DNA of 64,000 nucleotides from Gilliamella sp. wkB7 (GTDB lineage: Bacteria; Pseudomonadota; Gammaproteobacteria; Enterobacterales; Orbaceae). Positions 46,272-53,917 of this stretch are shown in pieces. Below the pieces are notes generated by a model. It was not told the DNA's origin and made no database searches. It saw only the letters and a list, made by a program, of their open reading frames with translations. The stretch is from NCBI RefSeq assembly GCF_001693435.1, contig NZ_CM004509.1, forward strand, positions 744,001 through 808,000. Reading direction: 5' to 3'. Both the position numbers and the translations under genes were made by a program. The number at the start of each line of letters is the position of its first letter. Position 1 is the first letter of the stretch.

Positions 46272-47999
46272 TTAATCAACATTTTTGCTATATAGTCTTT
46301 TAATTCTTCTGGTTAATCTGTTAAAAAATGTATTTTTATATTTCTGATATTGAGTTTCTAACGTATTATATGAATTGAGTAATTGGTTGTAATTATCCAA
46401 ATTAAGCTGATTTTCCAATAATTGATTATTATATTCTTCAATTAATTGTTCCAGTTTGTTTGAAATAGACTCCTTTTCCTCTTTTAATTGTCCCAGTTTA
46501 TTTGAGATAGATTCCTTTTCCTCTTTTAATTGCCCCAGTTTGTTTGAGATAGATTCCTTTTCCTCTTTTAATTGTCCCAGTTTGTTTGAGATAGATTCCT
46601 TTTCCTCTTTTAATTGCCCCAGTTTGTTTGAGATAGATTCCTTTTCCTCTATTAATTGTCCCAGTTTGTTTGAGATAGATTCCTTTTCCTCTATTAATTG
46701 TCCCAGTTTGTTTGAGATAGATTCCTTTTCCTCTATTAATTGTCCCAGTTTGTTTGAGATAGATTCCTTTTCCTCTATTAATTCTTCATTATTATATGAT
46801 ATTTCTTGAAATTTTGTTAAAAGTTCTTGGTGTTTTAATTTTTGATCTTCAATCCTTGCAGATTTCACCCTATTTTCAGAATTTAACTCAGAATTTTTAA
46901 TGATTAATTCATTGTTATTAATAGTTAGTTGTTTATGCTCTAATAATAATCTATTATATGCGTTATAATATTGCTTAATGGATTTTACGATTTCTGATTC
47001 CGATTTTATCTTCTGACGATCATCTAAATTTAAAGTTTTTTCTGAAATGCTTTCTTTAGCAATATTGATTATATTTATAATATATTTATTTAAATTGTAT
47101 TTTGTTAAAGTTTCACTCTTAATTTTTGAGACATCACGTTTAGCTTTTGGAAAATAAGTTATTATTTCGTCAACAATTTCCCTAGCAGATATTCGTCTTA
47201 AACAACATCTTCCAGAATAATTAAACTGTTCTGAATTTTTATAATTGTCAATCAAAAGCCACCCTATTCCGCCAAAATGGTCATAACAGTAAACTGGTGT
47301 ATCACTAACAATGGCATATTGAACTGTTTTTCCTATTGTTATTACCGCATCGGCATCCTCAATCATTTTAGGTGTTAATCGACCTACATGACCTTTAACA
47401 CCTATATTTATTATATTTAATCCATGTTCATTTTTTAAAATATCCAGTGCATCTAACACTTCTTGTGGAGGATGATTACTGACTAAAAGTATATTTTTTA
47501 ATTGTTCATTTTTAGAATCTTTTTCACAAATAAATTCTGATGGAGCAGCATTATAAAAAACTTCACTAATATTAATAGGAACACCAAAATTACTTAACTG
47601 ATTATATGTTTCCTCGCTATTAAAAAAAATCTTATTAGCTAATAACCTTTCTGTATATAATCCAAAAGTCTCTAAATGCTCATAAGGAGATAGGTGTGCA
47701 AATACAAAGAAAGTTTTATTATTAAAACTATCTATATAATGATTGATAAGAATTGGTAGTACCTGATGTTGGGACCAAACAATATCATAATTGAATGGGT
47801 TTGGTAATTCATCAGTATTGAATAAATTGATATCAGAATTTTTAGCGATCTCAATTACTGGAGAATCGATATAATTCGCCACAATATCAACTAAATAATT
47901 ATTCTTCTTGAAGCATTCTGCTACTTCCAATGCAACTATTTCTGAACCACCAATGCTTGCCATATGATTAGTACATATTAATACTTTTAGCATAAACAT
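46272..47999 (-). CDS. GT-B glycosyltransferase-like protein with C-terminal repeat coiled coil
   Basis: 575 residues. The N-terminal part (1 to about 310) looks like a sugar transferase: VLICTNHMASIGGSEIVALEVAE is the donor-domain start, with NKIFFNSEETYNQL, ILLVSNHPPQEVLDALDIL and ADAVITIGKTVQYAI later. Residues about 330-560 are a long coiled coil whose centre (407-518) is eight 14-residue repeats of EEKESISNKLGQL plus I or K, two heptads each. The tail RLTRRIKRLYSK is basic. A membrane-associated or oligomeric transferase scaffold is plausible. ATG 47993, two codons downstream, is an alternative start. Convergent with the GT2-GT4 gene. Confidence 0.7.
   Translation of the reverse strand: MFMLKVLICTNHMASIGGSEIVALEVAECFKKNNYLVDIVANYIDSPVIEIAKNSDINLFNTDELPNPFNYDIVWSQHQVLPILINHYIDSFNNKTFFVFAHLSPYEHLETFGLYTERLLANKIFFNSEETYNQLSNFGVPINISEVFYNAAPSEFICEKDSKNEQLKNILLVSNHPPQEVLDALDILKNEHGLNIINIGVKGHVGRLTPKMIEDADAVITIGKTVQYAIVSDTPVYCYDHFGGIGWLLIDNYKNSEQFNYSGRCCLRRISAREIVDEIITYFPKAKRDVSKIKSETLTKYNLNKYIINIINIAKESISEKTLNLDDRQKIKSESEIVKSIKQYYNAYNRLLLEHKQLTINNNELIIKNSELNSENRVKSARIEDQKLKHQELLTKFQEISYNNEELIEEKESISNKLGQLIEEKESISNKLGQLIEEKESISNKLGQLIEEKESISNKLGQLKEEKESISNKLGQLKEEKESISNKLGQLKEEKESISNKLGQLKEEKESISNKLEQLIEEYNNQLLENQLNLDNYNQLLNSYNTLETQYQKYKNTFFNRLTRRIKRLYSKNVD
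46446..46781 (-). repeat. Eight tandem 42-bp repeats inside the coiled-coil glycosyltransferase gene
   Basis: Exactly 8 x 42 bases, in frame. In the coding direction units 1-4 begin LIEEKES and units 5-8 LKEEKES; units are nearly identical at DNA level, only the last (46446-46487) having several differences, including GQ to EQ. High identity implies recent expansion and likely copy-number variation without frame loss. Confidence 0.95.
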
Positions 48000-48172
48000 T
48001 TAAGCCTATTATTTTATTAATAAATTATCTTTTAAATTAAAAGCTAATTTATTTACATTATAAAAAATAAAACAATGATAATTCAAAATAATATTAATTA
48101 TTAGATACCCAATTAGTTATTGCTCAATACTTAATAAGGGCTTTGAAATATACATTTGAATGATACTCCTTA
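48000..48172. other. AT-rich gap without recognisable gene (left part of a 704-base gap)
   Basis: 173 bases upstream of the coiled-coil glycosyltransferase start on the minus strand; it should hold that gene's promoter. Nothing else seen. The remaining gap to 48703 is mostly the decayed coding stretch listed next. Confidence 0.4.
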
Positions 48173-48560
48173 TTATTTTTTCAATTTGGATGTAGCATGA
48201 TTAATGTCCTCTTCAAAGTTATTAGGTAAAATATCCACATGATAAGGTACAATAAAAGAAGCACCATTATTATGGGGATTTAAAATGGCTCTTTTTATTA
48301 TTTATGTATTTTCAACCATCGGATAAGCGTCTGGTATATCATATTTAGTAATTTTTGATTTTTTAACAATCAAATATATAATCACTATAGAAAGATGCTC
48401 TATATATATTGAGCTCTATATTAGAATAATGGTTTCCTTTTAATGAAACTTCTACGACAAGTTTTTTCGCCACTGTATCACTATTTAACAAAGATGCAAT
48501 CATCTTTTTTCAGCAATCACATTAGTAAAAGCTACTATTAAAAACTTGATAAAACTCTCA
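48173..48560 (-). pseudogene. Decayed coding remnant of unknown family
   Basis: On the minus strand three protein-like pieces follow one another in changing frames: ESFIKFLIVAFTNVIAEK (from about 48560), then MIASLLNSDTVAKKLVVEVS and onward (48503-48363), then IVKKSKITKYDIPDAYPMVE, an in-frame TAA at 48302-48304, and NPHNNGASFIVPYHVDILP to a final TAA at 48173. Composition and continuity across the shifts suggest one former gene broken by two frameshifts and a stop. I do not recognise the family. It sits at the right border of the polysaccharide locus. Confidence 0.5.
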
Positions 48561-48703
48561 TAATTTCCTTGTCCTTTTATACGTTTTATATCATGTTAAT
48601 TTATTTATATTTTGATTATAAAACTTCAAATGTAGCTTATAAATATATTATTTTGATAGATATAATTCTCTTTTCAATCTAAATTTAGATAAATCAATTG
48701 AAT

Positions 48704-49945
48704 TTATCTACCTATCCCATAATCCCTAAGCTTATTAGCAATTGCAGTATGTGATACCCCTAATCTTTTTGCGAGTTTTCTGGAGCTTGGATATTCAATA
48801 TACAAGCTTTTTAAAATTTCTTTTTCAAACTGTTTAGTCATTTCATCAAGCGTTTTATTTCCAATATTATTAGTCCATGGTAATTGAGAACTGTTTGCTG
48901 TAGGTAACACTATATCTTCCATGGTTAATATTGTCGATTTCAATTGTGCCAATGCTGAATAAAGAACATTTTTAAGTTGTCTTACATTACCCGGCCAAGG
49001 ATAGCGTGTTAAAGATTCGGTCACACTAGTATCAATGGTGGGAGAAGTAATGCCTTGTTTAAGGGCAAATTCATCGACAAAAATTTGTGTAAGTAAGGCA
49101 ATATCATCTTTACGTTCTTGCAATGACGGTAAATTAAGAGGCAAAACATTTAGACGGTAATAAAGATCTTTCCTAAATTTTCCCTGCTCAACTAAACCAG
49201 CTAGGTCAACTTTTGTCGCACATATTATGCGCACATCGACATAGACTTCATCATCATCGCCGACACGCCGAAAATAGCCATCATTAATAAAACGCAATAA
49301 TTTGGTTTGCATTTGAAATGACATTTCATCAATACCATCAAGTAATACAGAACCGCCGTTTGCTTGTTCAAAAAAACCTTTTTTACTTTCTATTGCGCCA
49401 GGATAAGCGCCTACTGCATGACCATAAAGTTCACTTTCAACTACTTCATCAGGCATTGCTGCACAATTTAATGCTAAAAAGGTTTGATCGCCCCGTGAAC
49501 TATATTGATGGCAAGCATGGGCAAGCAGATCTTTGCCTGTTCCCGTCTCACCCGAGATTAATAGTGGTTCACGCTGCATTGAAAAGGCTTTTGCCTGTGC
49601 AATAAGTTTTTGCATAACAGCGCTTTGCGTTGCAAAAATATTAAAAGCCTGATGATCAACAACATTAATTTTTGATAAACGTTTTTTTAGATATTCGATT
49701 GATTGTATAATAAAAATCGTTTTTGACGATTCCACTACTTTTTGTAATAAATAGTATTGGTTATTTAAAACAATAATCGTATCATCTTGCTTATCCAAAT
49801 TCACGGAATTATCAAGAGAAAATACATCATGATAATTAAAAGGTTGATCCAAATTTAACAAATCAGACGAAATCAGTTCACCAGCTTGTTGATTATAGTT
49901 AATTAATTGTTGGTCATTATTGATTTCAATGATTGCTGCTTGCAT
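48704..49945 (-). CDS. tyrR: Transcriptional regulator TyrR, short form without ACT domain
   Basis: 413 residues: a PAS-like N-terminus (1 to about 90), an AAA+ central domain and a Fis-type helix-turn-helix at the end (RKLAKRLGVSHTAIANKLRDYG), nearly identical there to E. coli TyrR (513). The aromatic-amino-acid-sensing ACT domain is absent. Walker A ISGETGTGKD is intact, but the Walker B reads LLDGIDEMS instead of LLDEIGEMS, so the catalytic Glu is Gly (codon 49334-49336). A GAYPGA loop occupies the place of the sigma-54-contacting GAFTGA. ATG 49945 follows GGGCAG; an ATG at 49963 has no such site. It overlaps the nagZ end by 20 bases. Confidence 0.85.
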   Translation of the reverse strand: MQAAIIEINNDQQLINYNQQAGELISSDLLNLDQPFNYHDVFSLDNSVNLDKQDDTIIVLNNQYYLLQKVVESSKTIFIIQSIEYLKKRLSKINVVDHQAFNIFATQSAVMQKLIAQAKAFSMQREPLLISGETGTGKDLLAHACHQYSSRGDQTFLALNCAAMPDEVVESELYGHAVGAYPGAIESKKGFFEQANGGSVLLDGIDEMSFQMQTKLLRFINDGYFRRVGDDDEVYVDVRIICATKVDLAGLVEQGKFRKDLYYRLNVLPLNLPSLQERKDDIALLTQIFVDEFALKQGITSPTIDTSVTESLTRYPWPGNVRQLKNVLYSALAQLKSTILTMEDIVLPTANSSQLPWTNNIGNKTLDEMTKQFEKEILKSLYIEYPSSRKLAKRLGVSHTAIANKLRDYGIGR

Positions 49946-50969
49946 AATCTGCCCATTTCTCATTTAGTTTGGTTAATTTATCACGACGATGCCGCCACTC
50001 AAGGCTTTTAGTTAATTCATCAAAGGTTATTTTAGTGTTGGATAATAGAAGTTTTGCTTTATTTGTTGCTAAAGGCTGAGTTTTATCCAAAATCATCAGC
50101 TGTTCTAAAATCGCTAATGAACCTTGTCGATTATTACAAGCCAAAAGTAGATCACAACCTGCAGCTAACGCAGCCTGTGCTCGTTGAGCATGATTTCCCA
50201 TTACTGATGCACCCTCCATAGATAAATCATCAGAAAATATCACACCGTTAAAATGTAACTGTTCTCGAAGCACTGTTTTGAGCCAGTATGACGATCCACT
50301 AGCGGGTTTATCATCAAATACTGGATAAATCACATGTGCTGGCATAATTGCATCAAGTTTATTATCTGAGATAAGTTTCGAGAAAATTTGCATATCTTGT
50401 TCAATCACTGATTTTTCACGATCATCAATAGGCGTTTCTTTATGTGAATCTGCAATAACATGACCATGTCCCGGAAAATGTTTACCTGTAGTTTTCATTC
50501 CCGCCATATGCATACCATCAATCATAGATGAGGCAATTTGATAGGCAATATCAGCATCATGATGAAATGATCTTGTGCCAATAGCTAGACAGTCATAGCC
50601 TAAATCTAAAACGGGTGCGTAACTAAGATCGATATCAAAAGCAATCAGCTCCATAGCTAACATCCAACCCGCATCAAATGCTAATGATTTAGCATGTTCA
50701 AGATCGTTAAGTGCAGCAAAAGCTTGGGCTGGTGGAATAAGAGTAAACCCCTGTTTAAAACGTTGAACTCGTCCACCTTCATGATCGACCGAAATTAATA
50801 ATCGCTCATTCGATGCTGCACGGATCTGCTTTATCAATTCGCTCAATTGTTTTGGTTCTTGATAATTACGGCTAAATAGAATTACACCTGCAACCAATGG
50901 ATTTTGCAGTAGTTTCTTATCATCATCAGTTAGGGTTATGCCATCAAAATCAATCAACAATGGACCCAT
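49926..50969 (-). CDS. nagZ: Beta-N-acetylhexosaminidase NagZ
   Basis: Cytoplasmic GH3 enzyme of 347 residues that removes GlcNAc from anhydromuropeptides in peptidoglycan recycling. The GH3 substrate loop KHFPGHGHVIADSHKETP (His of the catalytic dyad, about residue 176) and the nucleophile in GVIFSDDLSMEGA (about 246) are both present; SVDHEGGRVQRFKQGFT is the N-terminal motif. Start overlaps the lpoB stop as TAATG, and its end overlaps tyrR. Confidence 0.95.
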   Translation of the reverse strand: MGPLLIDFDGITLTDDDKKLLQNPLVAGVILFSRNYQEPKQLSELIKQIRAASNERLLISVDHEGGRVQRFKQGFTLIPPAQAFAALNDLEHAKSLAFDAGWMLAMELIAFDIDLSYAPVLDLGYDCLAIGTRSFHHDADIAYQIASSMIDGMHMAGMKTTGKHFPGHGHVIADSHKETPIDDREKSVIEQDMQIFSKLISDNKLDAIMPAHVIYPVFDDKPASGSSYWLKTVLREQLHFNGVIFSDDLSMEGASVMGNHAQRAQAALAAGCDLLLACNNRQGSLAILEQLMILDKTQPLATNKAKLLLSNTKITFDELTKSLEWRHRRDKLTKLNEKWADYASSNH

Positions 50970-51592
50970 TACTCACTAGCCTCACTTTGTTGATTATCAT
51001 TGGTACTTTGCTTAGAAAAATCTTTAGATGTTACTCGATTTAATATTTCACCTGTTTGGGTTGAAATTAATTCCATAGAAAGATTAGCTTCATTATTTTC
51101 TGTTGGTATTTTGTAAATGGTGGTAAAAAGTACATAACCAGCATTCATTGATTTGGCTAACCCAATCATTTTACCTCTTGAAACCAATTTATCATCAGGT
51201 GAAATGCCTAATGCTTGTTTAGCTTGGTTGATAGATTGTCTACTAGCGATAGTGAATTTATTTTGTTTATTCATTAATTGATGTAACGCTTCATCAATTT
51301 GGTTATTTATCAAATAATCACCACTGCGATTTTGAATATCACTAATTAACAAAACTTTGTTTTCATCATTCAGAGAAGATGAATCATTTATCAGTTTATT
51401 TGTAAATGGTGACAAAATTGTATTCCAATCCGTTTTCTTAGTAATTAAAGGTGGGGTTTCAATTACATCTCCATCAGTTGGATTTATAATAACAGGAGGC
51501 GTCATGATATCATCTTTATTATCTAAAAGATGACAACCCGTTAAAACAAAAGCTATTGCCGAAGTAACAACTATACGTTTTATCTGTTTCAT
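50969..51592 (-). CDS. lpoB: Penicillin-binding protein activator LpoB
   Basis: Outer-membrane lipoprotein of 207 residues (E. coli 213) that reaches through the periplasm to activate PBP1b. Lipobox LTGC puts the lipidated cysteine at residue 20; a short linker rich in P and T (TPPVIINPTDGDVIETPP) follows, then the globular domain with INNQIDEALHQLMNK and KFTIASRQSINQAKQALGIS. Three bases after hinT and coupled to nagZ, in the same order as E. coli but without ycfL and thiK between. Confidence 0.9.
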   Translation of the reverse strand: MKQIKRIVVTSAIAFVLTGCHLLDNKDDIMTPPVIINPTDGDVIETPPLITKKTDWNTILSPFTNKLINDSSSLNDENKVLLISDIQNRSGDYLINNQIDEALHQLMNKQNKFTIASRQSINQAKQALGISPDDKLVSRGKMIGLAKSMNAGYVLFTTIYKIPTENNEANLSMELISTQTGEILNRVTSKDFSKQSTNDNQQSEASE

Positions 51593-51595
51593 ACA

Positions 51596-51946
51596 TTAAC
51601 CTATTAATCGACCTAATTTTTTTCCACCCAATAAATGCATATGGATATGAAAGACTTCTTGCCCTGCATCTTCATTACAATTCACAATTAAACGATAACC
51701 ACTTTTATCAATGCCTTCTTGCTTTGCAATTTTTGCGGCAACAATCATCATATGCCCAAGCACAATCTCATCTTCTTCTTGAACGTCATTAACGGTAGGG
51801 ATAAGTTTATTTGGAATAATTAAAATATGCGTCGGAGCTTGAGGCGATATATCACGAAAAGCGGTCACTTTATCATCTTGAAAAACAATATCAGAGACAA
51901 TTTCTTTCCGAATAATTTTACTAAAAATAGTTTCCTGAGCCATCAT
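51596..51946 (-). CDS. hinT: Purine nucleoside phosphoramidase HinT
   Basis: HIT-family hydrolase of 116 residues acting on AMP-N and AMP-lysine conjugates. The histidine triad is [11 protein letters not shown] (about residue 100), and [28 protein letters not shown] match E. coli HinT throughout. Two ATGs in tandem (51946, 51943) follow AGGAGAAAT. First gene of hinT-lpoB-nagZ-tyrR. Confidence 0.95.
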   Translation of the reverse strand: MMAQETIFSKIIRKEIVSDIVFQDDKVTAFRDISPQAPTHILIIPNKLIPTVNDVQEEDEIVLGHMMIVAAKIAKQEGIDKSGYRLIVNCNEDAGQEVFHIHMHLLGGKKLGRLIG

Positions 51947-52300
51947 ATTTCTCCTTTTATTGTATGCCTAAGAATAAAAATTTACATTAGTTCAAGCATA
52001 ACATATTTTGATATTAATAATGTATAGATATCGTTACATTTTAGCGTTCAGCCATTTATTTCAATATAAAAAATAATGGTAATACTAGTCTACTTGCTGT
52101 TTTATTAAAATACTTATGTTTAATCAGAAGACAACAACATTATTGTCAAGAATGATTAACCAAAACAATTTTTAAATATAAATATATCATATTTTGTAAA
52201 AATTATTCAGGAGTCTATACCATTTAATTGTTATTTTAGTCTGAATTTAACTTCTAAACATAAATTCAGACACAGTAGGGAACATCCTTAATATATTCAT
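51947..52300. other. Intergenic gap, hinT to rpsF
   Basis: About 350 bases between the divergent hinT and rpsF starts, AT-rich, with no convincing gene. It should contain the hinT promoter on the minus strand; no terminator, repeat or small RNA is evident. Confidence 0.4.
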
Positions 52301-52329
52301 TTGTCAATTAAAATAAGTTGATATATAAT
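52301..52329 (+). promoter_or_regulatory. Sigma-70 promoter of the rpsF operon
   Basis: TTGTCA and TATAAT are separated by exactly 17 bases, a near-consensus promoter. Transcription would begin at about 52336, giving a leader of roughly 90 bases that starts with the hairpin listed next, before the rpsF ATG at 52425. Confidence 0.8.
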
Positions 52330-52334
52330 GCCCC

Positions 52335-52394
52335 GTCGATTTCAACCGCTTATTTTCATGTTCCTTGCTTTCAATGGGTTGCGGTTGCCCCGAC
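52335..52394 (+). promoter_or_regulatory. Leader hairpin, probable S6:S18 autoregulatory element
   Basis: The leader folds as an outer GTCG/CGAC stem, an internal loop, and an inner 7-bp CAACCGC/GCGGTTG stem closing a 31-base loop, with CCC on the 3' side of the internal loop. S6:S18 complexes are known to bind such C-rich bulged hairpins ahead of rpsF in many bacteria and repress translation. Position right at the predicted transcript start supports this; the identity is inference from layout, not from a covariance search. Confidence 0.6.
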
Positions 52395-52424
52395 AGAAAG
52401 CTGATTAATCCGTAGGGAGCGATA

Positions 52425-52808
52425 ATGCGTCATTACGAAATAGTATTTATGGTTCACCCAGATCAAAGTGAACAAGTACCGGGTATGATTGAACGTTATA
52501 CTGGTACATTAACCGCTGATGGTGGTAAAATTCATCGTTTAGAAGATTGGGGTCGTCGTCAATTAGCCTATCCTATCGAAAAACTGCACAAAGCACATTA
52601 TGTGTTAATGAACGTTGAAGCAACTCAAGAAGCTGTGAATGAGCTTGAAGATAACTTCCGTTTTAATGATGCAGTAATTCGCAGTTTAATTATGCGTACC
52701 AAAAATTCTGTAACTGAAACTTCACCTATGTTAAAAGCTAAAGATGAGCGTCGTAACTCTGAAGAAGATTTTAGCGAAGTAAACATGGACGATGATTCGG
52801 ACGAATAA
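52425..52808 (+). CDS. rpsF: 30S ribosomal protein S6
   Basis: 127 residues: [20 protein letters not shown] and the RNA/S18-binding [13 protein letters not shown] are typical. The C-terminus is acidic ([15 protein letters not shown]), the segment that receives glutamates from RimK in E. coli, although here it is D/E mixed. GGGAG lies before the ATG. The 3' end overlaps priB by 17 bases. Confidence 0.97.
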   Translation: MRHYEIVFMVHPDQSEQVPGMIERYTGTLTADGGKIHRLEDWGRRQLAYPIEKLHKAHYVLMNVEATQEAVNELEDNFRFNDAVIRSLIMRTKNSVTETSPMLKAKDERRNSEEDFSEVNMDDDSDE

Positions 52809-53100
52809 TCGTTTAGTGTTATCGGGTATTGTAAAAAAAACACCGATACAAAAAATGAGTCCAAGTGGGATCTCGCATTGTCAGTTTTATTTAGAACATG
52901 TTTCTGAACAAATTGAAGCAGAACTTACCAGACAAGCATGGTGCATAATGCCCGTAATTGTCAGTGGACAACAAGAGTTAAGTTACATAAAAAAAGGCAG
53001 CAAAGTTTTAGTGAGCGGTTTTATAAGTACCCACACAAAACGCAATCAAACAAGTCAACTTGTTTTGCATGCTGACCAAGTTAAACTATTAGGAGAATAG
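52792..53100 (+). CDS. priB: Primosomal replication protein N, PriB
   Basis: OB-fold single-strand DNA-binding protein of 102 residues that helps PriA restart stalled replication forks. [14 protein letters not shown] at the start, [15 protein letters not shown] and [12 protein letters not shown] match E. coli PriB (104). It starts inside the end of rpsF and stops four bases before rpsR, the usual rpsF-priB-rpsR-rplI context, so translation is probably coupled. Confidence 0.95.
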   Translation: MIRTNNRLVLSGIVKKTPIQKMSPSGISHCQFYLEHVSEQIEAELTRQAWCIMPVIVSGQQELSYIKKGSKVLVSGFISTHTKRNQTSQLVLHADQVKLLGE

Positions 53101-53104
53101 CCAA

Positions 53105-53332
53105 ATGGCACGTTATTTCCGTCGTCGCAAATTCTGCCGTTTTACAGCAGAAGGCGTTAAAGAAATTGATTATAAAGATGTTTCTTTATTAAAAAGCTAT
53201 ATCACAGAAAGTGGTAAAATTGTACCAAGCCGTATTACTGGTACTAGCGCAAAATATCAACGTCAATTAGCTCGCGCTATCAAACGCGCTCGTTACTTGG
53301 CATTATTACCATATACTGACAACCATCAGTAA
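53105..53332 (+). CDS. rpsR: 30S ribosomal protein S18
   Basis: 75 residues, exactly the E. coli length. [20 protein letters not shown] at the N-terminus and [20 protein letters not shown] for 16S rRNA and S6 contact. It begins four bases after priB with AGGAG overlapping the priB stop. Confidence 0.98.
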   Translation: MARYFRRRKFCRFTAEGVKEIDYKDVSLLKSYITESGKIVPSRITGTSAKYQRQLARAIKRARYLALLPYTDNHQ

Positions 53333-53354
53333 TTAGCAACAGAGGGAACATATA

Positions 53355-53804
53355 ATGCAAATTATTCTACTCGATAAAGTTGCTAATTTAGGCAGCTTAG
53401 GTGATCAAGTTAATGTTAAAGCGGGTTACGCACGTAACTTTTTAATTCCACAAGGTAAAGCAGTACCAGCAACTAAAAAGAATATTGAATTCTTTGAAGC
53501 GCGTCGTGCTGATTTAGAAGCAAAACTTGCTGAAACATTAAAAGCCGCTGAACAACGTGTTAACGAAATTAACGCACTTGAAAAAGTAACCATTGCTTCT
53601 AAAGCAGGTGACGAAGGTCGTTTATTTGGTTCTATTGGTACTCGTGATATCGCTGATGCAGTTAAAGCTCGCGGTGTTCAAGTATCAAAAAGCGAAGTTC
53701 GTTTACCAAATGGTGTATTACGTACAACTGGTGAACACGAAGTGTTCTTCCAAGTACACAGCGAAGCTTTTGCTAAACTTATTATTGAAATTATTCCTGA
53801 ATAA
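53355..53804 (+). CDS. rplI: 50S ribosomal protein L9
   Basis: 149 residues. The N-terminal RNA-binding domain has [20 protein letters not shown] and [20 protein letters not shown]; a long connecting helix (about 50-75) leads to the C-terminal domain with [15 protein letters not shown]. Last gene of the operon, 22 bases after rpsR, followed by a strong terminator. Confidence 0.98.
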   Translation: MQIILLDKVANLGSLGDQVNVKAGYARNFLIPQGKAVPATKKNIEFFEARRADLEAKLAETLKAAEQRVNEINALEKVTIASKAGDEGRLFGSIGTRDIADAVKARGVQVSKSEVRLPNGVLRTTGEHEVFFQVHSEAFAKLIIEIIPE

Positions 53805-53820
53805 TTATCATTCAATAAAA

Positions 53821-53846
53821 AAACCCGTCAAACTGGCGGGTTTTTT
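53821..53846 (+). terminator. Rho-independent terminator of rpsF-priB-rpsR-rplI
   Basis: AAACCCG and CGGGTTT arms (7 bp) around a nine-base loop, followed by TTT, 16 bases behind the rplI stop. Confidence 0.9.
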
Positions 53847-53917
53847 ATTATGTATTAGTAACAATTTTTTACTACTATTAAATAAATTGCTATAGCAACA
53901 AGAATGTTATAAAAATT

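Noticed and set aside
46446..46781. CRISPR array
   Set aside because: Units are directly abutting without unique spacers, and they are in frame within a coding sequence.
46456..46809. Plus-strand repetitive open frame of 117 residues with a FEIDSFSS-type repeat
   Set aside because: It is the antisense shadow of the 42-bp coding repeats; the minus-strand gene continues far beyond the array on both sides with sensible domains.
27395..48703. JUMPstart/ops element and horizontally acquired island borders
   Set aside because: No GGCGGTAG-type ops sequence, tRNA, integrase or transposase was found; only lower G+C distinguishes the locus, which is not enough to call an island.
52625..52864. Minus-strand open frame across the rpsF/priB junction
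   Set aside because: Shadow of two well-supported ribosomal-operon genes.
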